Position numbers and translations under genes: made by a program. Positions 24,245 to 34,000 of a stretch of 47,822 nt of DNA are shown in pieces. The stretch lies in the NCBI GenBank assembly GCA_040903745.1, contig JBBDUV010000035.1:1-47822 (forward strand). Reading direction: 5' to 3'. Numbering within the stretch: the stretch's first letter is position 1; each line of letters begins with the position of its first letter. The DNA comes from M55B112 sp040903745. Its GTDB lineage: Bacteria > Bacteroidota > Bacteroidia > Bacteroidales > GCA-2748055. The notes under the pieces are model-generated. The model saw only the letters and a list, made by a program, of their open reading frames with translations. It was not told where the DNA came from and did no database searches.

Positions 24245-24472
24245 TGTGCCGGGAACGGTCCCATACAGCCAGGCGATCTGCTCACCACCTCCTCCTCCCC
24301 GGGTCATGCGATGAAGTGGACACCACTGGATGTGAACGAGGCAACGAATTTCGAAGAGCTGAAAAGCATCCTGGCGGAAAATGAGTTAAGGCGCAACGCT
24401 GTTATCGGAAAGGCCCTGGAGGCCCACGGAGGCGGAACAGGGAAAATCATGGTGCTGGTTTCTCTTCAATAA
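24245..24472 (+). pseudogene. C-terminal remnant of a tail-fibre-like protein
   Basis: The frame following a TGA at 24242-24244 encodes ..IQPGDLLTTSSSPGHAM and, from an internal ATG at 24311, MKWTPLDVNEATNFEEL through VIGKALEAHGGGTGKIMVLVSLQ. The pattern GDLLTTSxxPGHAM ... VIGKALE...GTGKIxVLVxLQ is the usual end of phage-tail-fibre or adhesin-like proteins. Nothing before residue ~1 of this frame continues the protein, so the body of the gene is gone. The 53-residue part from 24311 is open and could be made, but a function is unlikely. It runs opposite to both flanking genes. Confidence 0.6.
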
Positions 24473-24473
24473 T

Positions 24474-25820
24474 TCATTCACTTTTATTTACGATCCAATC
24501 AATATATTCAGGGAGCTTTGAAGCAAGAAAATAGGGTAGATTGTAAAGCGTGAATCGTTTCCCACCGGGCGTCTTTACATCTTCCTCATGATAGGCATTT
24601 GCTAACAATCGAAAAGCATAGGAATGATTTGTCTTCTCCATGAACTGATGCAAAGACCTCAATTTTCCCTGGGATCCGGACTTAATCTCAATAGGGATGA
24701 GAAACTGAAGATATGGATAGATCAGGTCAACTTCAGAAGTAGTATTTGTTTTTTCCCTTACCCAGAAATGCAAACGTCGACTTGTTTCTGAAATTTGGGA
24801 TTGAAGCTGTTGGTATACAGCATGCTGGATAATCCTGCCTCTGTATGCATCACTAAAGTCCTTCAGTCCGATTAATTCTGACTGTATTCCAAGTGCATGA
24901 TTTAGCAGACCCGTATCAAGAAATTGTAAACGGGGTTTTCTGGAATAGTCAACAAGCGCCGGACTATCATTACTTGTAACCGGATACACAAGCTGAATCA
25001 ATCTTGACTTATCCAAAGCCCTAAGTGCCTCACCAACCTCCCTGCTCTTATAATCCGAATTACCGAATCCTCCCATAGTTATCCGGTCCTTCTCATGTGC
25101 TGCAGTCTGGATAATATGTCTCAAAACATTTTTCTGGGTTTGATTTTTACCATATTTCTCTATATCGTCCAGATATGATTGCCATATCTCCTCATATATT
25201 ACATTTAGCCCAACAGCACTGCCTTTGGTGATAAAATTTACTACAATCTCTGGCATTCCACCTATGGTCACATATTGATGAAAAAATTTAATGAGAATAT
25301 CAAAATAATGCTTCTCGACCGGAATGGAATTCAAGACCTCCGAAGCCTTAGTATTACCTGCTGCGTTTAAAAATTCTTCGAAATCGAAAGGGTGCAGCAC
25401 AAACTGCTGAACCCTCCCAACAGGAAACGAATCAATTTCATTCAGAGCAAATTCAAGCAAAGATCCGGCACAAATCACATGGATTCCAGGAAAATCTTCG
25501 TAGAAAAACCTGAGCATTTTTATTGCAGCAGGAGATTCCTGGATTTCATCAATGAATAGCAAGAGTGTGTTATGATCTAATACAATTCCCTCCCGAAGCA
25601 TAAGAACTTCGAGTATATCTTTGACAGATGATAGATTAAAAAGGTCTCTATCATCCCTTCGTTCAAGATTAATCTCAAGAAATGATTTGTACTCTTTTGA
25701 AAATGCCCTTACCAAAGTCGATTTTCCTACCTGCCGGGCACCCCGAATAATCAACGGTTTCCTTCGTTCAGAAGCTTTCCAGTCAAGCAATCTACTATAT
25801 ATTTTTCGCTCTAGATACAT
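24474..25820 (-). CDS. AAA ATPase with DUF4143 domain
   Basis: A 448-residue protein with an AAA_14 ATPase at the N-terminus: Walker A GARQVGKST (about 26-34), Walker B TLLLFIDEIQESP (about 86-98). The DUF4143 part follows (about 200-370: YDDIEKYGKNQTQKNVLRHIIQTAAHEKDRITMGGFGNS ... LQFLDTGLLNHAL). It ends with a PD-(D/E)xK-like strand pair, SEVDLIYPY..LIPIEIKSG (about 385-405), with the Asp, Glu and Lys in place. Members are widespread, often in many copies, and their role is not clear; some resemble mobile or toxin-like loci. The gene is single here. Two direct repeats lie immediately upstream of its ATG. Confidence 0.88.
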   Translation of the reverse strand: MYLERKIYSRLLDWKASERRKPLIIRGARQVGKSTLVRAFSKEYKSFLEINLERRDDRDLFNLSSVKDILEVLMLREGIVLDHNTLLLFIDEIQESPAAIKMLRFFYEDFPGIHVICAGSLLEFALNEIDSFPVGRVQQFVLHPFDFEEFLNAAGNTKASEVLNSIPVEKHYFDILIKFFHQYVTIGGMPEIVVNFITKGSAVGLNVIYEEIWQSYLDDIEKYGKNQTQKNVLRHIIQTAAHEKDRITMGGFGNSDYKSREVGEALRALDKSRLIQLVYPVTSNDSPALVDYSRKPRLQFLDTGLLNHALGIQSELIGLKDFSDAYRGRIIQHAVYQQLQSQISETSRRLHFWVREKTNTTSEVDLIYPYLQFLIPIEIKSGSQGKLRSLHQFMEKTNHSYAFRLLANAYHEEDVKTPGGKRFTLYNLPYFLASKLPEYIDWIVNKSE

Positions 25821-25826
25821 ATATTT

Positions 25827-25877
25827 GTTACATATCAGGGGTAAATATAGTAATTATCTGTTACGTATCAGGGGTAA
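25827..25877. repeat. Two direct repeats upstream of the DUF4143 ATPase
   Basis: An 18-base unit, GTTACATATCAGGGGTAA at 25827-25844 and GTTACGTATCAGGGGTAA at 25860-25877, differs in one base; the flanks (TATxTG before, ATATA after) are also shared. Each unit contains TTAC-N9-GTAA, an inverted pair. The centres are 33 bases apart, three helical turns, and the first unit ends 6 bases from the ATG. It probably is a two-site operator or tandem promoter of the ATPase gene. Confidence 0.6.
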
Positions 25878-26000
25878 TATAAGCATAGTTTTGTCGCAAA
25901 TAAAGATTAAAAATGAATTTGGATTCTTACATAAGAAATGAAACAGACTAAATGAAACTGAGAACAGGAAGCCTTTCCAGCTGAAAATCAGAGGGTTTTG

Positions 26001-26072
26001 TAGCTCCACCAGGACTCGAACCTGGATCTACGGTTTAGGAAACCGCTATTCTATCCCTTGAACTATGGAGCC
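26001..26072 (-). tRNA. tRNA-Arg (anticodon CCT)
   Basis: Minus-strand cloverleaf: acceptor GGCTCCA pairs with TGGAGCT, the anticodon stem GCGGT/ACCGT holds loop TTCCTAA (anticodon CCT, reads AGG), and the T-arm is CCAGGTTCGAGTCCTGG. The discriminator is A and CCA is not encoded. An 8-bp hairpin (CAAGTTCC/GGAACTTG at 26176-26199) lies upstream of it with no known role. Confidence 0.94.
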
Positions 26073-26306
26073 GTCTCATCAGCAGAAAGCTGAGGTTCGT
26101 GCGCCCGGTGCAACAACTTTCCACTCAACCTGTACCATTTCGGGATGCAAATATAGAGGAAAAATGAATTGCAGACAAGTTCCTGGAAGCGGGAACTTGC
26201 AGGGTACAAAAATTGAGAAATAGGGGTTTGCGAAAAACAGCAATCAATAATGCCTTTATCTTCAGTTTAAACTTAAAAAAATTAAAACCCTGCCATAGTA
26301 AAACAG

Positions 26307-26714
26307 TCATTCTTGATCCAGTCCGGGGCCTCCCCTTCTTCTCTTCTTTTCGCCGGTGGCCCTCTTCTGCTTGAGCCGCTTCTCAACCGCACTCCTGGAG
26401 GGTTTCGTGGCAATTCTCTTTTTGGGTGGTTTGAGCATCTTTTTAACCAGCTCGAGAAACCGCTGTGTGACAATCTCCCGGTTTCTGACCTGCGACGGGG
26501 TGGCCTGGGAGGTCATGATCAGGACCCCTTCCGCCGTGAGCCGGGATTTTAATCGTTTCCGAAGACGGGTTTTTTGCCCGGGTGTGAATAGCTGACTCCC
26601 TTCAAGGTTCCAGTACAACTCCACCTTCGACTCGGTTTTGTTCACGTGCTGACCACCCGGACCGGAGGAGCGGGAGGTCTGAATCCTGATCTCATTCAGC
26701 AACTTCGTATCCAT
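26307..26714 (-). CDS. arfB: Alternative ribosome-rescue factor ArfB (YaeJ), peptidyl-tRNA hydrolase
   Basis: A 135-residue protein with the RF1-type GGQ domain: IRIQTSRSSGPGGQHVNKTESKVELYW at about 10-36 carries the GGQ tripeptide that triggers hydrolysis of peptidyl-tRNA. There is no codon-recognition domain. The C-terminus is a Lys/Arg-rich tail (KRLKQKRATGEKKRRRGG) that sits in the empty mRNA channel of stalled ribosomes, the mark of ArfB versus class I release factors. It is a single gene on the minus strand, upstream of tRNA-Arg. Length is close to E. coli YaeJ (140). Confidence 0.93.
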   Translation of the reverse strand: MDTKLLNEIRIQTSRSSGPGGQHVNKTESKVELYWNLEGSQLFTPGQKTRLRKRLKSRLTAEGVLIMTSQATPSQVRNREIVTQRFLELVKKMLKPPKKRIATKPSRSAVEKRLKQKRATGEKKRRRGGPGLDQE

Positions 26715-26924
26715 TGTGCAAAGGTACGAATTCCCGTCATAACGGAATATCCTGACCCCTTAACAATACTCACACCAGAAAACATCATCTTCAGTCTGGC
26801 ACTCCCAAATCAAGCTTACGCAATCTTGTTGCAGTCCATATATTTATCGCTGTCCATAGAAGAGCCGTGACTATTAAAAAAAATTCATAGCTTTATATCC
26901 TTAACCGAAAAATTCATCAATACC

Positions 26925-27854
26925 ATGAAAAGACGCGATTTTATCCGGGGAACGGCTACTGCAGCAGCAGCGACTACCGTGGCACCCCTGTTGGGTGCTG
27001 AAAAGCGTTCAGCCAACAAATTTGGAAAAAATGGAGAGGCCTTTAATCTGAAATATGCCCCACACTTCGGCATGTTCAAACACCTGGCGGGAGACGATCC
27101 GCTCGACCAGCTTCAGTTTATGGCCGATGAAGGCTTTGCTGCCCTGGAGGATAATGGCATGAAGAACAAGGAGATTGCCCTGCAGGAGAAGATCGCCTCT
27201 AAAATGGCCAACCTGAACCTGGAAATGGGGGTCTTTGTAGCGCATACGATTTACTGGAACAAACCGGGACTGGCTGGCGGGGACAAAGAACAGCGTGCGG
27301 AGTTCCTGGTAGAGATCAGGGAATCGGTGGAGGTGGCAAAGCGGGTCAATGCGAAATGGATGACGGTTGTGCCGGGCCATATCGATCCGCGTCAGGATAT
27401 GGGCTACCAGACTTCCCATGTGATTGAAACGTTGCTACGTGCCTCAGATATACTGGAGCCGCATAATCTCACCATGGTTCTTGAGCCATTGAATTTCAGA
27501 AACCATCCGGGACTTTTTCTGAATAAGGCCGGTCAGGCCTACCAAATCTGCAGGGCAGTGGATAGTCCGGCATGCAAAATTCTATATGATATCTACCACC
27601 AGCAGATTCATGAAGGTAACCTGATTCCCAATATCGACCTGGCATGGGAGGAGATCGCCTATTTTCAGTGTGGTGACAATCCCGGACGGAAGGAGCCAAC
27701 TACAGGAGAGATCAACTATCTCAATGTATTCAAGCATATCGATGATAAAGGGTTCAGGGGTATTTTGGGTATGGAGCACGGCAATTTCAAAAATGGAGCC
27801 GAAGGGGAGAAAGCAGTTATTGAAGCTTACAGGAAAGTGGACTCATTCAGGTAG
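26925..27854 (+). CDS. Tat-exported TIM-barrel protein, hydroxypyruvate isomerase-like
   Basis: A 309-residue protein with a twin-arginine signal: MKRRDFIRGTATAAAATTVAPLLGAEK, hydrophobic to about residue 25. The mature part is a xylose isomerase-like TIM barrel (AP endonuclease 2 superfamily), with metal ligands in MVLEPLNFRNHPG (Glu near 187), ILYDIYHQQIHEG (Asp and His) and GILGMEHGNF (Glu near 286), the pattern of hydroxypyruvate isomerases. It would act on a sugar or keto acid outside the cytoplasm; substrate unknown. No sugar operon surrounds it; the neighbours are arfB and a helicase. Such exported isomerases are frequent in Bacteroidota with carbohydrate lifestyles. Confidence 0.85.
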   Translation: MKRRDFIRGTATAAAATTVAPLLGAEKRSANKFGKNGEAFNLKYAPHFGMFKHLAGDDPLDQLQFMADEGFAALEDNGMKNKEIALQEKIASKMANLNLEMGVFVAHTIYWNKPGLAGGDKEQRAEFLVEIRESVEVAKRVNAKWMTVVPGHIDPRQDMGYQTSHVIETLLRASDILEPHNLTMVLEPLNFRNHPGLFLNKAGQAYQICRAVDSPACKILYDIYHQQIHEGNLIPNIDLAWEEIAYFQCGDNPGRKEPTTGEINYLNVFKHIDDKGFRGILGMEHGNFKNGAEGEKAVIEAYRKVDSFR

Positions 27855-27924
27855 GGGAAAATGGTGCCCTGCTGCTACACTTAAAGTCGATCCATTCGGC
27901 TAATGGTGTGCAATGTACTTTGTG

Positions 27925-30879
27925 CTAACTGAAAAGGTCCATGATCTCCTCTTTGTGCATATCCCTGAGTGGATTGTTGGAGGTAACGAAGGTATTGGCC
28001 AGTTCCGATTTCCGATTCTGAAGCCGCAGCATCTTCTCTTCAACAGTATGGTTTGAGATAAAGCGGTAGACAAATACATTCTTATCCTGACCGATCCGGT
28101 GTGCCCTGTTCAACGCCTGCATCTCTACTGCAGGGTTCCACCAGGGATCGAGCATAAAGACATAGTCAGCAGCCGTAAGATTCAGCCCTATACCCCCGGC
28201 TTTCATTGAGATCAGAAAGATCCTGCATTCGGGATCGTTCTGGAATTTGTCCACCTCATCCTGCCGTTTTACTGTGGAACCGGTAAGCAGGGCATACTTC
28301 CAGCCAAATTTGTCGAGCTGATCCGCATAGAGGTTGAGGTGCTTTACAAATGAAGAAAACACAAGCACCTTATGCCCCTCCATGATCACACTTTCTATGT
28401 TTCTGAAAACCTCATCGTACTTCCCGGAACCATATTCGTAATCCTCCTCAACCATCAGTGGGTGATTGGAAATCTGCCTTAGCCTGGTGAGCCCCTTCAG
28501 CACCATGATGGCCGACCGCTCCATTCCAATCTCCTCCAGGTTCTCGAGCAGACTGTTGCGAATGGTTGACTTCTCCTCTTCATACATCCGCTTTTGTTCG
28601 TCGGTCATGTTACAGAACCTGTACTGCTCATACAGGGGAGGTAACTCCTTGGCAACCTCCTCCTTGGTTCTGCGAAGAATAAAGGGGTTAATGAGCTCTT
28701 TCAAACGCTGCTCCTGCTCCTTGTTTTTCTTCTTCTCAATGGTCTTTACAAATTGCTTCTTGAAAAAATTAAGGCTCCCCAACAATCCCTCATTCACAAA
28801 GTTTATCTGTGACCAGAGATCGGTAAGTGAGTTTTCGATAGGGGTTCCGGTCACCACCATCTTATGACTCGCCTGAAGCTCGGTCATGGCACGGTACAGC
28901 TTGGAGTGCGGATTTTTTATTGTCTGACTTTCATCCAGAATAACGTAGTGAAATGGATACTCCCTCAGAAATTCAATGTCTTGTCGGACGGTGTGATAAC
29001 TGGATACCACTACATCAGTATATGAAAATCCTGTTGTGTTCCTGGCCCGGCTTATACCGCTATGTGTAATCACTTTTAATGACGGAGAAAAACGGTCAAT
29101 TTCATTGACCCAGTTCTGAATCAGTGAGGCAGGGACAACCACCAGGGAAGCGTGTGCCTCATTTTTATCCTGAAAAAGCGAAAGCTGTCCACGCTCAGGT
29201 GTGTCCAGGTTGGTTGTTACCACCCTCTTCTCCTTATTTAACAACAATATTGCTATGGCCTGGAGGGTCTTACCCAAACCCATATCATCGGCCAGACATC
29301 CTCCGAATCCATTCTCCTGTAACAGCCATAACCAGGCAAATCCCTCAGCCTGATAGGAACGCAAGTCAGCCTGCAGTCCGAGCGGCAGTCCCACCTCGGG
29401 CAGGTCATCCATTCGGTTCAGCTTTTCCAGGTGCCCCATTGTTGATGCATGTTTCTTTCTTAGCGCTGCATCCACCTGAGAAAAATGTTGCTTGTGGATC
29501 CGCAGCGTTTCGTTATCGCTCTTTCCAAATTCAAAAACAGGTCGGTACCTTGCAAACCACTCTTCAGGTATTACAGCGATTGTTCCATCGGGCAGTTCGA
29601 AGAGGCGTTCATTTTTTAATATGTGATTTTTAAACCTGACAAACGGAATGGAATATTTTCCGAATTTTACCACGATCAAAAGATCGAACCAGTCCTCCCG
29701 CTCTTTCGACTCCAGCACGAGCTCCATCGAACGAAGATAGTACTCCCGGTCAAGCTTTTGTTGAACCTCAAAACCATTTTCAACCAGAAAATTGTAATGG
29801 TCATTAGTAAATTTAATTGCCTCTAATGTTTTATCTTGTGTATTATTACTTAACCATTTACTTAAGGTATATACATTGCGATCCCTGCTTTTTAGCCCTA
29901 TCTCCTCCAGGGCTACTTCCAGTTGTTCTTCCCAGTCAGCATCCCTGCTAAACCTGGTAAATGAAAACCGGTTCTCTCTCCTTTGGAGATCGATAAATCG
30001 CCGTTGGGTCGATCCGGGATATATTTTATATTGGTTGTATTTCAGGGATACAAGCCAGACAGGCTCCTGTTTCAGACCGAACTCAAGCGTAACGGTAGCT
30101 ATTTTTTCTGGCACGATCTCTCTGACCTCAAAACCGGTTGTCTCAACGGTATCATACTCCTTCAATATAGAGGCGATGAATGACTTGTAGTACTTTTCCT
30201 CCTGCGTTTTTTGGATAGTGATATGGCGCTTGAAAAAGAATGGAGTCAATCTGATGGCATCAAGATGTTCAATAAAGTAGATGTCTTTTCCTAAAAGGAT
30301 GGATGCAGGTCTGTTGCTTATCACCTCGGCACGGTCATGTATCAGCTCCACCTGCTCACCACCACGCAGGATGGTGAGTCTGTATAATGTGTTTTCCTCC
30401 GTTCTTTGAAACTGGAAGAATGGTCTGGCTGCTCTCCTGTGGAGGGTCAGAAAATCATCATTGAAAACATTTTGGCGCAATTTGTCTTTTAAAAATACCT
30501 TAAAATTATTCTCAGCAGCGATTTGAAATACTGCAAACAGTCTCTTCTCTATGTAGGGCCTGATGTGGTTTTTAATTGTTTCTGCATCGATGGTATCCTG
30601 AAACTCCTTTACAGTGCCTTTTTTTGAGAACAGACGGTGCAGTTTTCTGTCGTTGTACTCATCAATTATGGAAACTACCTCCTTCTGCATGGGTGATAAT
30701 CGCTGATATGACAAGGAACCTTCGTTTTTCAGCAATATTTCACCAGTTGCATAGTACAATGAATCCCCATTCTTTTCCAGCAACTGAGGGATGAGTATGT
30801 TTCCCCATAAACGGTGGGAAATATAACCAAGGGCAAAAAAATATTTTTTCATTTTTCCCGGGGGATCGTAAAAAAGCAA
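27925..30879 (-). CDS. SNF2/Rad54-family DEAD/DEAH-box helicase
   Basis: A 984-residue protein. The C-terminal half is the SNF2 motor: motif I CLADDMGLGKTLQAIAILLL (about 525-545), motif II in YVILDESQTIKNPHS (DESQ variant of DEAH, about 650), VVTGTPIENSLTDLWSQINF, then motifs V-VI LISMKAGGIGLNLTAADYVFMLDPWWNPAVEMQALNRAHRIGQ (about 885-930). The N-terminal ~480 residues are a poorly conserved domain of bacterial SNF2 proteins; no SWIM zinc finger is visible. Such enzymes use ATP to move on double-stranded DNA and remodel protein-DNA complexes; in bacteria they relate to RapA but most have no known role. It is a single gene, downstream of an AsmA-like gene on the same strand. Confidence 0.9.
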   Translation of the reverse strand: MLFYDPPGKMKKYFFALGYISHRLWGNILIPQLLEKNGDSLYYATGEILLKNEGSLSYQRLSPMQKEVVSIIDEYNDRKLHRLFSKKGTVKEFQDTIDAETIKNHIRPYIEKRLFAVFQIAAENNFKVFLKDKLRQNVFNDDFLTLHRRAARPFFQFQRTEENTLYRLTILRGGEQVELIHDRAEVISNRPASILLGKDIYFIEHLDAIRLTPFFFKRHITIQKTQEEKYYKSFIASILKEYDTVETTGFEVREIVPEKIATVTLEFGLKQEPVWLVSLKYNQYKIYPGSTQRRFIDLQRRENRFSFTRFSRDADWEEQLEVALEEIGLKSRDRNVYTLSKWLSNNTQDKTLEAIKFTNDHYNFLVENGFEVQQKLDREYYLRSMELVLESKEREDWFDLLIVVKFGKYSIPFVRFKNHILKNERLFELPDGTIAVIPEEWFARYRPVFEFGKSDNETLRIHKQHFSQVDAALRKKHASTMGHLEKLNRMDDLPEVGLPLGLQADLRSYQAEGFAWLWLLQENGFGGCLADDMGLGKTLQAIAILLLNKEKRVVTTNLDTPERGQLSLFQDKNEAHASLVVVPASLIQNWVNEIDRFSPSLKVITHSGISRARNTTGFSYTDVVVSSYHTVRQDIEFLREYPFHYVILDESQTIKNPHSKLYRAMTELQASHKMVVTGTPIENSLTDLWSQINFVNEGLLGSLNFFKKQFVKTIEKKKNKEQEQRLKELINPFILRRTKEEVAKELPPLYEQYRFCNMTDEQKRMYEEEKSTIRNSLLENLEEIGMERSAIMVLKGLTRLRQISNHPLMVEEDYEYGSGKYDEVFRNIESVIMEGHKVLVFSSFVKHLNLYADQLDKFGWKYALLTGSTVKRQDEVDKFQNDPECRIFLISMKAGGIGLNLTAADYVFMLDPWWNPAVEMQALNRAHRIGQDKNVFVYRFISNHTVEEKMLRLQNRKSELANTFVTSNNPLRDMHKEEIMDLFS

Positions 30880-30949
30880 ACTACAATGTTGGGGAAATGA
30901 AGTGAGAATTCAAAGTAAAGCAGGAAAAATATTTGATCGGTGCCAATCC

Positions 30950-31016
30950 GGAGCCTATTAGGAGTCTATTCCGGGTCTATGCCAGATCTATGCCGGGTCT
31001 ATTCCAGGTCTGTGCC
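30950..31016. repeat. Tandem 11-nt repeat array
   Basis: Six units of 11-12 bases in a row, with consensus GGGTCTATKCC: for example GGAGTCTATTCC, GGGTCTATGCC, AGATCTATGCC, GGGTCTATTCC, AGGTCTGTGCC. The array fills the space between the AsmA-like gene stop and the helicase start. The units vary at 1-3 positions. It forms no strong hairpin. Confidence 0.75.
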
Positions 31017-31022
31017 AGAGCT

Positions 31023-34000
31023 CTATCTGAACTGGTCCCTTTTGTCGCCCATTTTAACCTCGACCTCTTCTCCATCACTATATACGGTAATCAGGGCAAA
31101 TTTCTGTGCCTCCATGCGTTGGATCTCCTCCTCTTCATCAGGGTCTTTTCGTTGCTGACCAGAAAGGATGTTCCGGGCCGTTCCCCGGATCAATTTGGTC
31201 GGTACCCGCACAAGGTAGAGAAAATCACCACCCAGTCCCTGTTCGCCTTCAATGAGGATCAGACCCAGCGTCGATGAAATGCTCATAAGCGGAATCTGCA
31301 CAACACCGCCCACCAGTGAAAAGCTTCTTCCATTTCTCAACTCCCCGAACTTGACATTATCCAGGTCCTTGTTTCCGGTATATCTGGCAATCTCCTGGAG
31401 TGGCGCAAAGTTCTTTACCCTGCCATCGGTAAGTAACACATTAAACATGGCTGTAGACTGATCCAGGTCAATCGAAAAATCAGGATTGATGAACAGTTCG
31501 GCAATACCATCCGTACTCAAAAGACCATTGAAATTATCCTCCAATGAATAGGTGGAGTCTTCCATGGCAAATTGCAGGTTGAAGTCACTGACATTTACGG
31601 TATCAACATCAATTTTTGCGCTCAACATATACAGGTCGGGGTCGGACACATTGAACTGTCCATCAAGAAGCATGCTTCCTCCTGTTTCAGACTGTACAGC
31701 AAAATCGTTAAAATATATGATCTTATAATGTCTCAAATTAATCTCTCCATTGATTGAGCGCAAGGTGTTGCCGGCATACCTCACCTCCTTCAGATCCAGC
31801 TTTAACTCCAGATCAGGAAAGTCAAATCCTGCCAACCCTGCAGAAGGCTGTTTCGCTGAATTATCTAACTCTGACAAGACTGTATCTGCAGGCACCTTCT
31901 CAATCAGGGCATAGTTCATCAAGGCGTCTGCATCGAGCAGATCAGATTGAATCTCCAGGTTCCCTCTGATTGTCCCGGCAGTATCGAGCAGGTGGGCAAC
32001 TGAAGCGGTTATCTTAAAATCGCTTTCACCGACAGACCCATTGAACCTATTAATAACCAATAGACTATCCTGATAGAAGAGTTCCATCGCAAAATCCCGG
32101 AAGGAGTGCGGATAGTGTTTTAGATCCCATTTCAGTTCTTCAAGTGCAAACGAAATATTTGGTATAGTGCTATTGCTTAATAAATCATATACGGTTGTTT
32201 CAACCTTTCCTTTACATTGTAAATGTTGTATCTCTTCCCCGGCAAAGGCGACAGGCAAAATCTCGAATTGATCATTGATCGTAAACAGGTCTTTCATTCG
32301 CAATTTATCGGATCCGATATCAAATTTAATTGATACATGGGCAGAACTGTCTTCTTCAAGGTAGGCGGAGTAATTTTCAAGCTCCCCCTTAAAAGTAAAA
32401 TCGCTCTCCCCAATAACACCATTCATGTCGGAAAACACAATCCTATCCTTGTCAAGCAGGAGGGTAAGGTTAACATCCGTTATATCAGCATATCCGGGTA
32501 ACCCAAGTTGCAGCTCCCGTATTTCCAGGTCCCCCTTCGGGATGCTCTTTTCTTTTAACGCGGCATTAATCTCACTCCCTGTTAGTTGTAACGCAAGACT
32601 GAAAGCCACGTCCCTTAACGGTTCGGTAAATAAAGTGTCGTCCATGTATTTGTCAAGAGAAAACTCATCGGAACTGGCAAGCACCATGGCATTAATATCT
32701 CCTTTATAGCCCATGAGATAGGGCAAAAGATTGTCAACCCAACCCTCCATGCGAATTTCATTGCTGTCTATCGAAAAACCCATCTCCCGAAATCCAAACC
32801 GGTTCTCTTCCAAATACAGCAATCCGTTCATTTTTTCAACTGTGTTATCGGAAAAAGAGAAGCCCACATCATCCATACTAACCACCAATGCACCGGTGTT
32901 ATCCTGAAAAGTGCCTGCATCCATATCAACTGTCCCCCTTATATTTCCGGAAACCCCGATACTGCCCCTCATTCTCTGTATAGACTGTCTGTCGATGATC
33001 TCCTCAATAATCCGGAGGTCCGTCTTGCCGTTTAATTCAACATCTATTTCCGGGGCAACCAGGTTTTTCAAAACAATTTCTGCATCCAAATCACCCTGTG
33101 GAAAAGAGACATGAAATCCATTAATGTTTATTTCAGCCTCAGAAAAATCAGTTAATCGACCACTTGTGGCAACACCCTCAAACCCAATATCCGTGACGGA
33201 CTGGTTGATGGCATGTACCCTAAATCCCATATCAGCTGCACTAAAGTTCACATTTATTTCAGGTATACTTTCATCAAATGAACCTAAAATATTTCCGCTA
33301 AGCTGGATATGACCTTCTCCGATCTGTTCAATGGCATCCAAATTCAGTATTCCGTTCAGGAGAAAATTCAGCAATTCTATTCCTGAATTTCTTGCGGAAA
33401 ACTGCATGTCAATTGTTTGATCGCTAAAATCGACCGCGCCCCCAAGTCCGAAAATCGCATAGTGCATATCAAGCAGACTATTATCCAGCAGTAGCTTTTG
33501 CCTTACCTGGTCAAATTTCAGTGAGCTGCTGAATGAAAAATCCCGTGCTTTATCGAGTACAATATCATCAAATATCACTCTGCTGATCTCCGTATGCATC
33601 ATCACAGATGCTGTAACCTCATCGGGGTGGTATGAAAAGCCTGCTTCCAGTCCAAAAATATTCGTTGAAACATCTGTTTTTCCCGGTATATCATGAAAAT
33701 TCAGGTTCAGATCACGGATAGTCAGGCTTTCCAGGTCAAAAACCATGAATAAACTGTCTGTTTGAAGAGAATCTGTTTCTGCACTGCTTTCAAACCGGAT
33801 TCCCAGTGCCCTTTCCAGGTTTGAAACCGAATCCGATTCAATGATATAATTGATCGTTCCTTCATTCAATCGCACCTTAGAAATCTTATATTCTCCCCTG
33901 ATCAGTTTCACTATATCAAGTGAAACATAGATATTACTCATACTGATTACCGGGAGGGTATCAATCTTTCCTGTGCCAGCTGTTCCCGTAGTGTACTTTA

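Noticed and set aside
26176..26199. Terminator after arfB
   Set aside because: The 8-bp hairpin has no T-run on the minus strand and is better left as an unexplained hairpin.
30950..31016. CRISPR array
   Set aside because: Units are only 11-12 bases, contiguous, with no spacers and no cas genes nearby.
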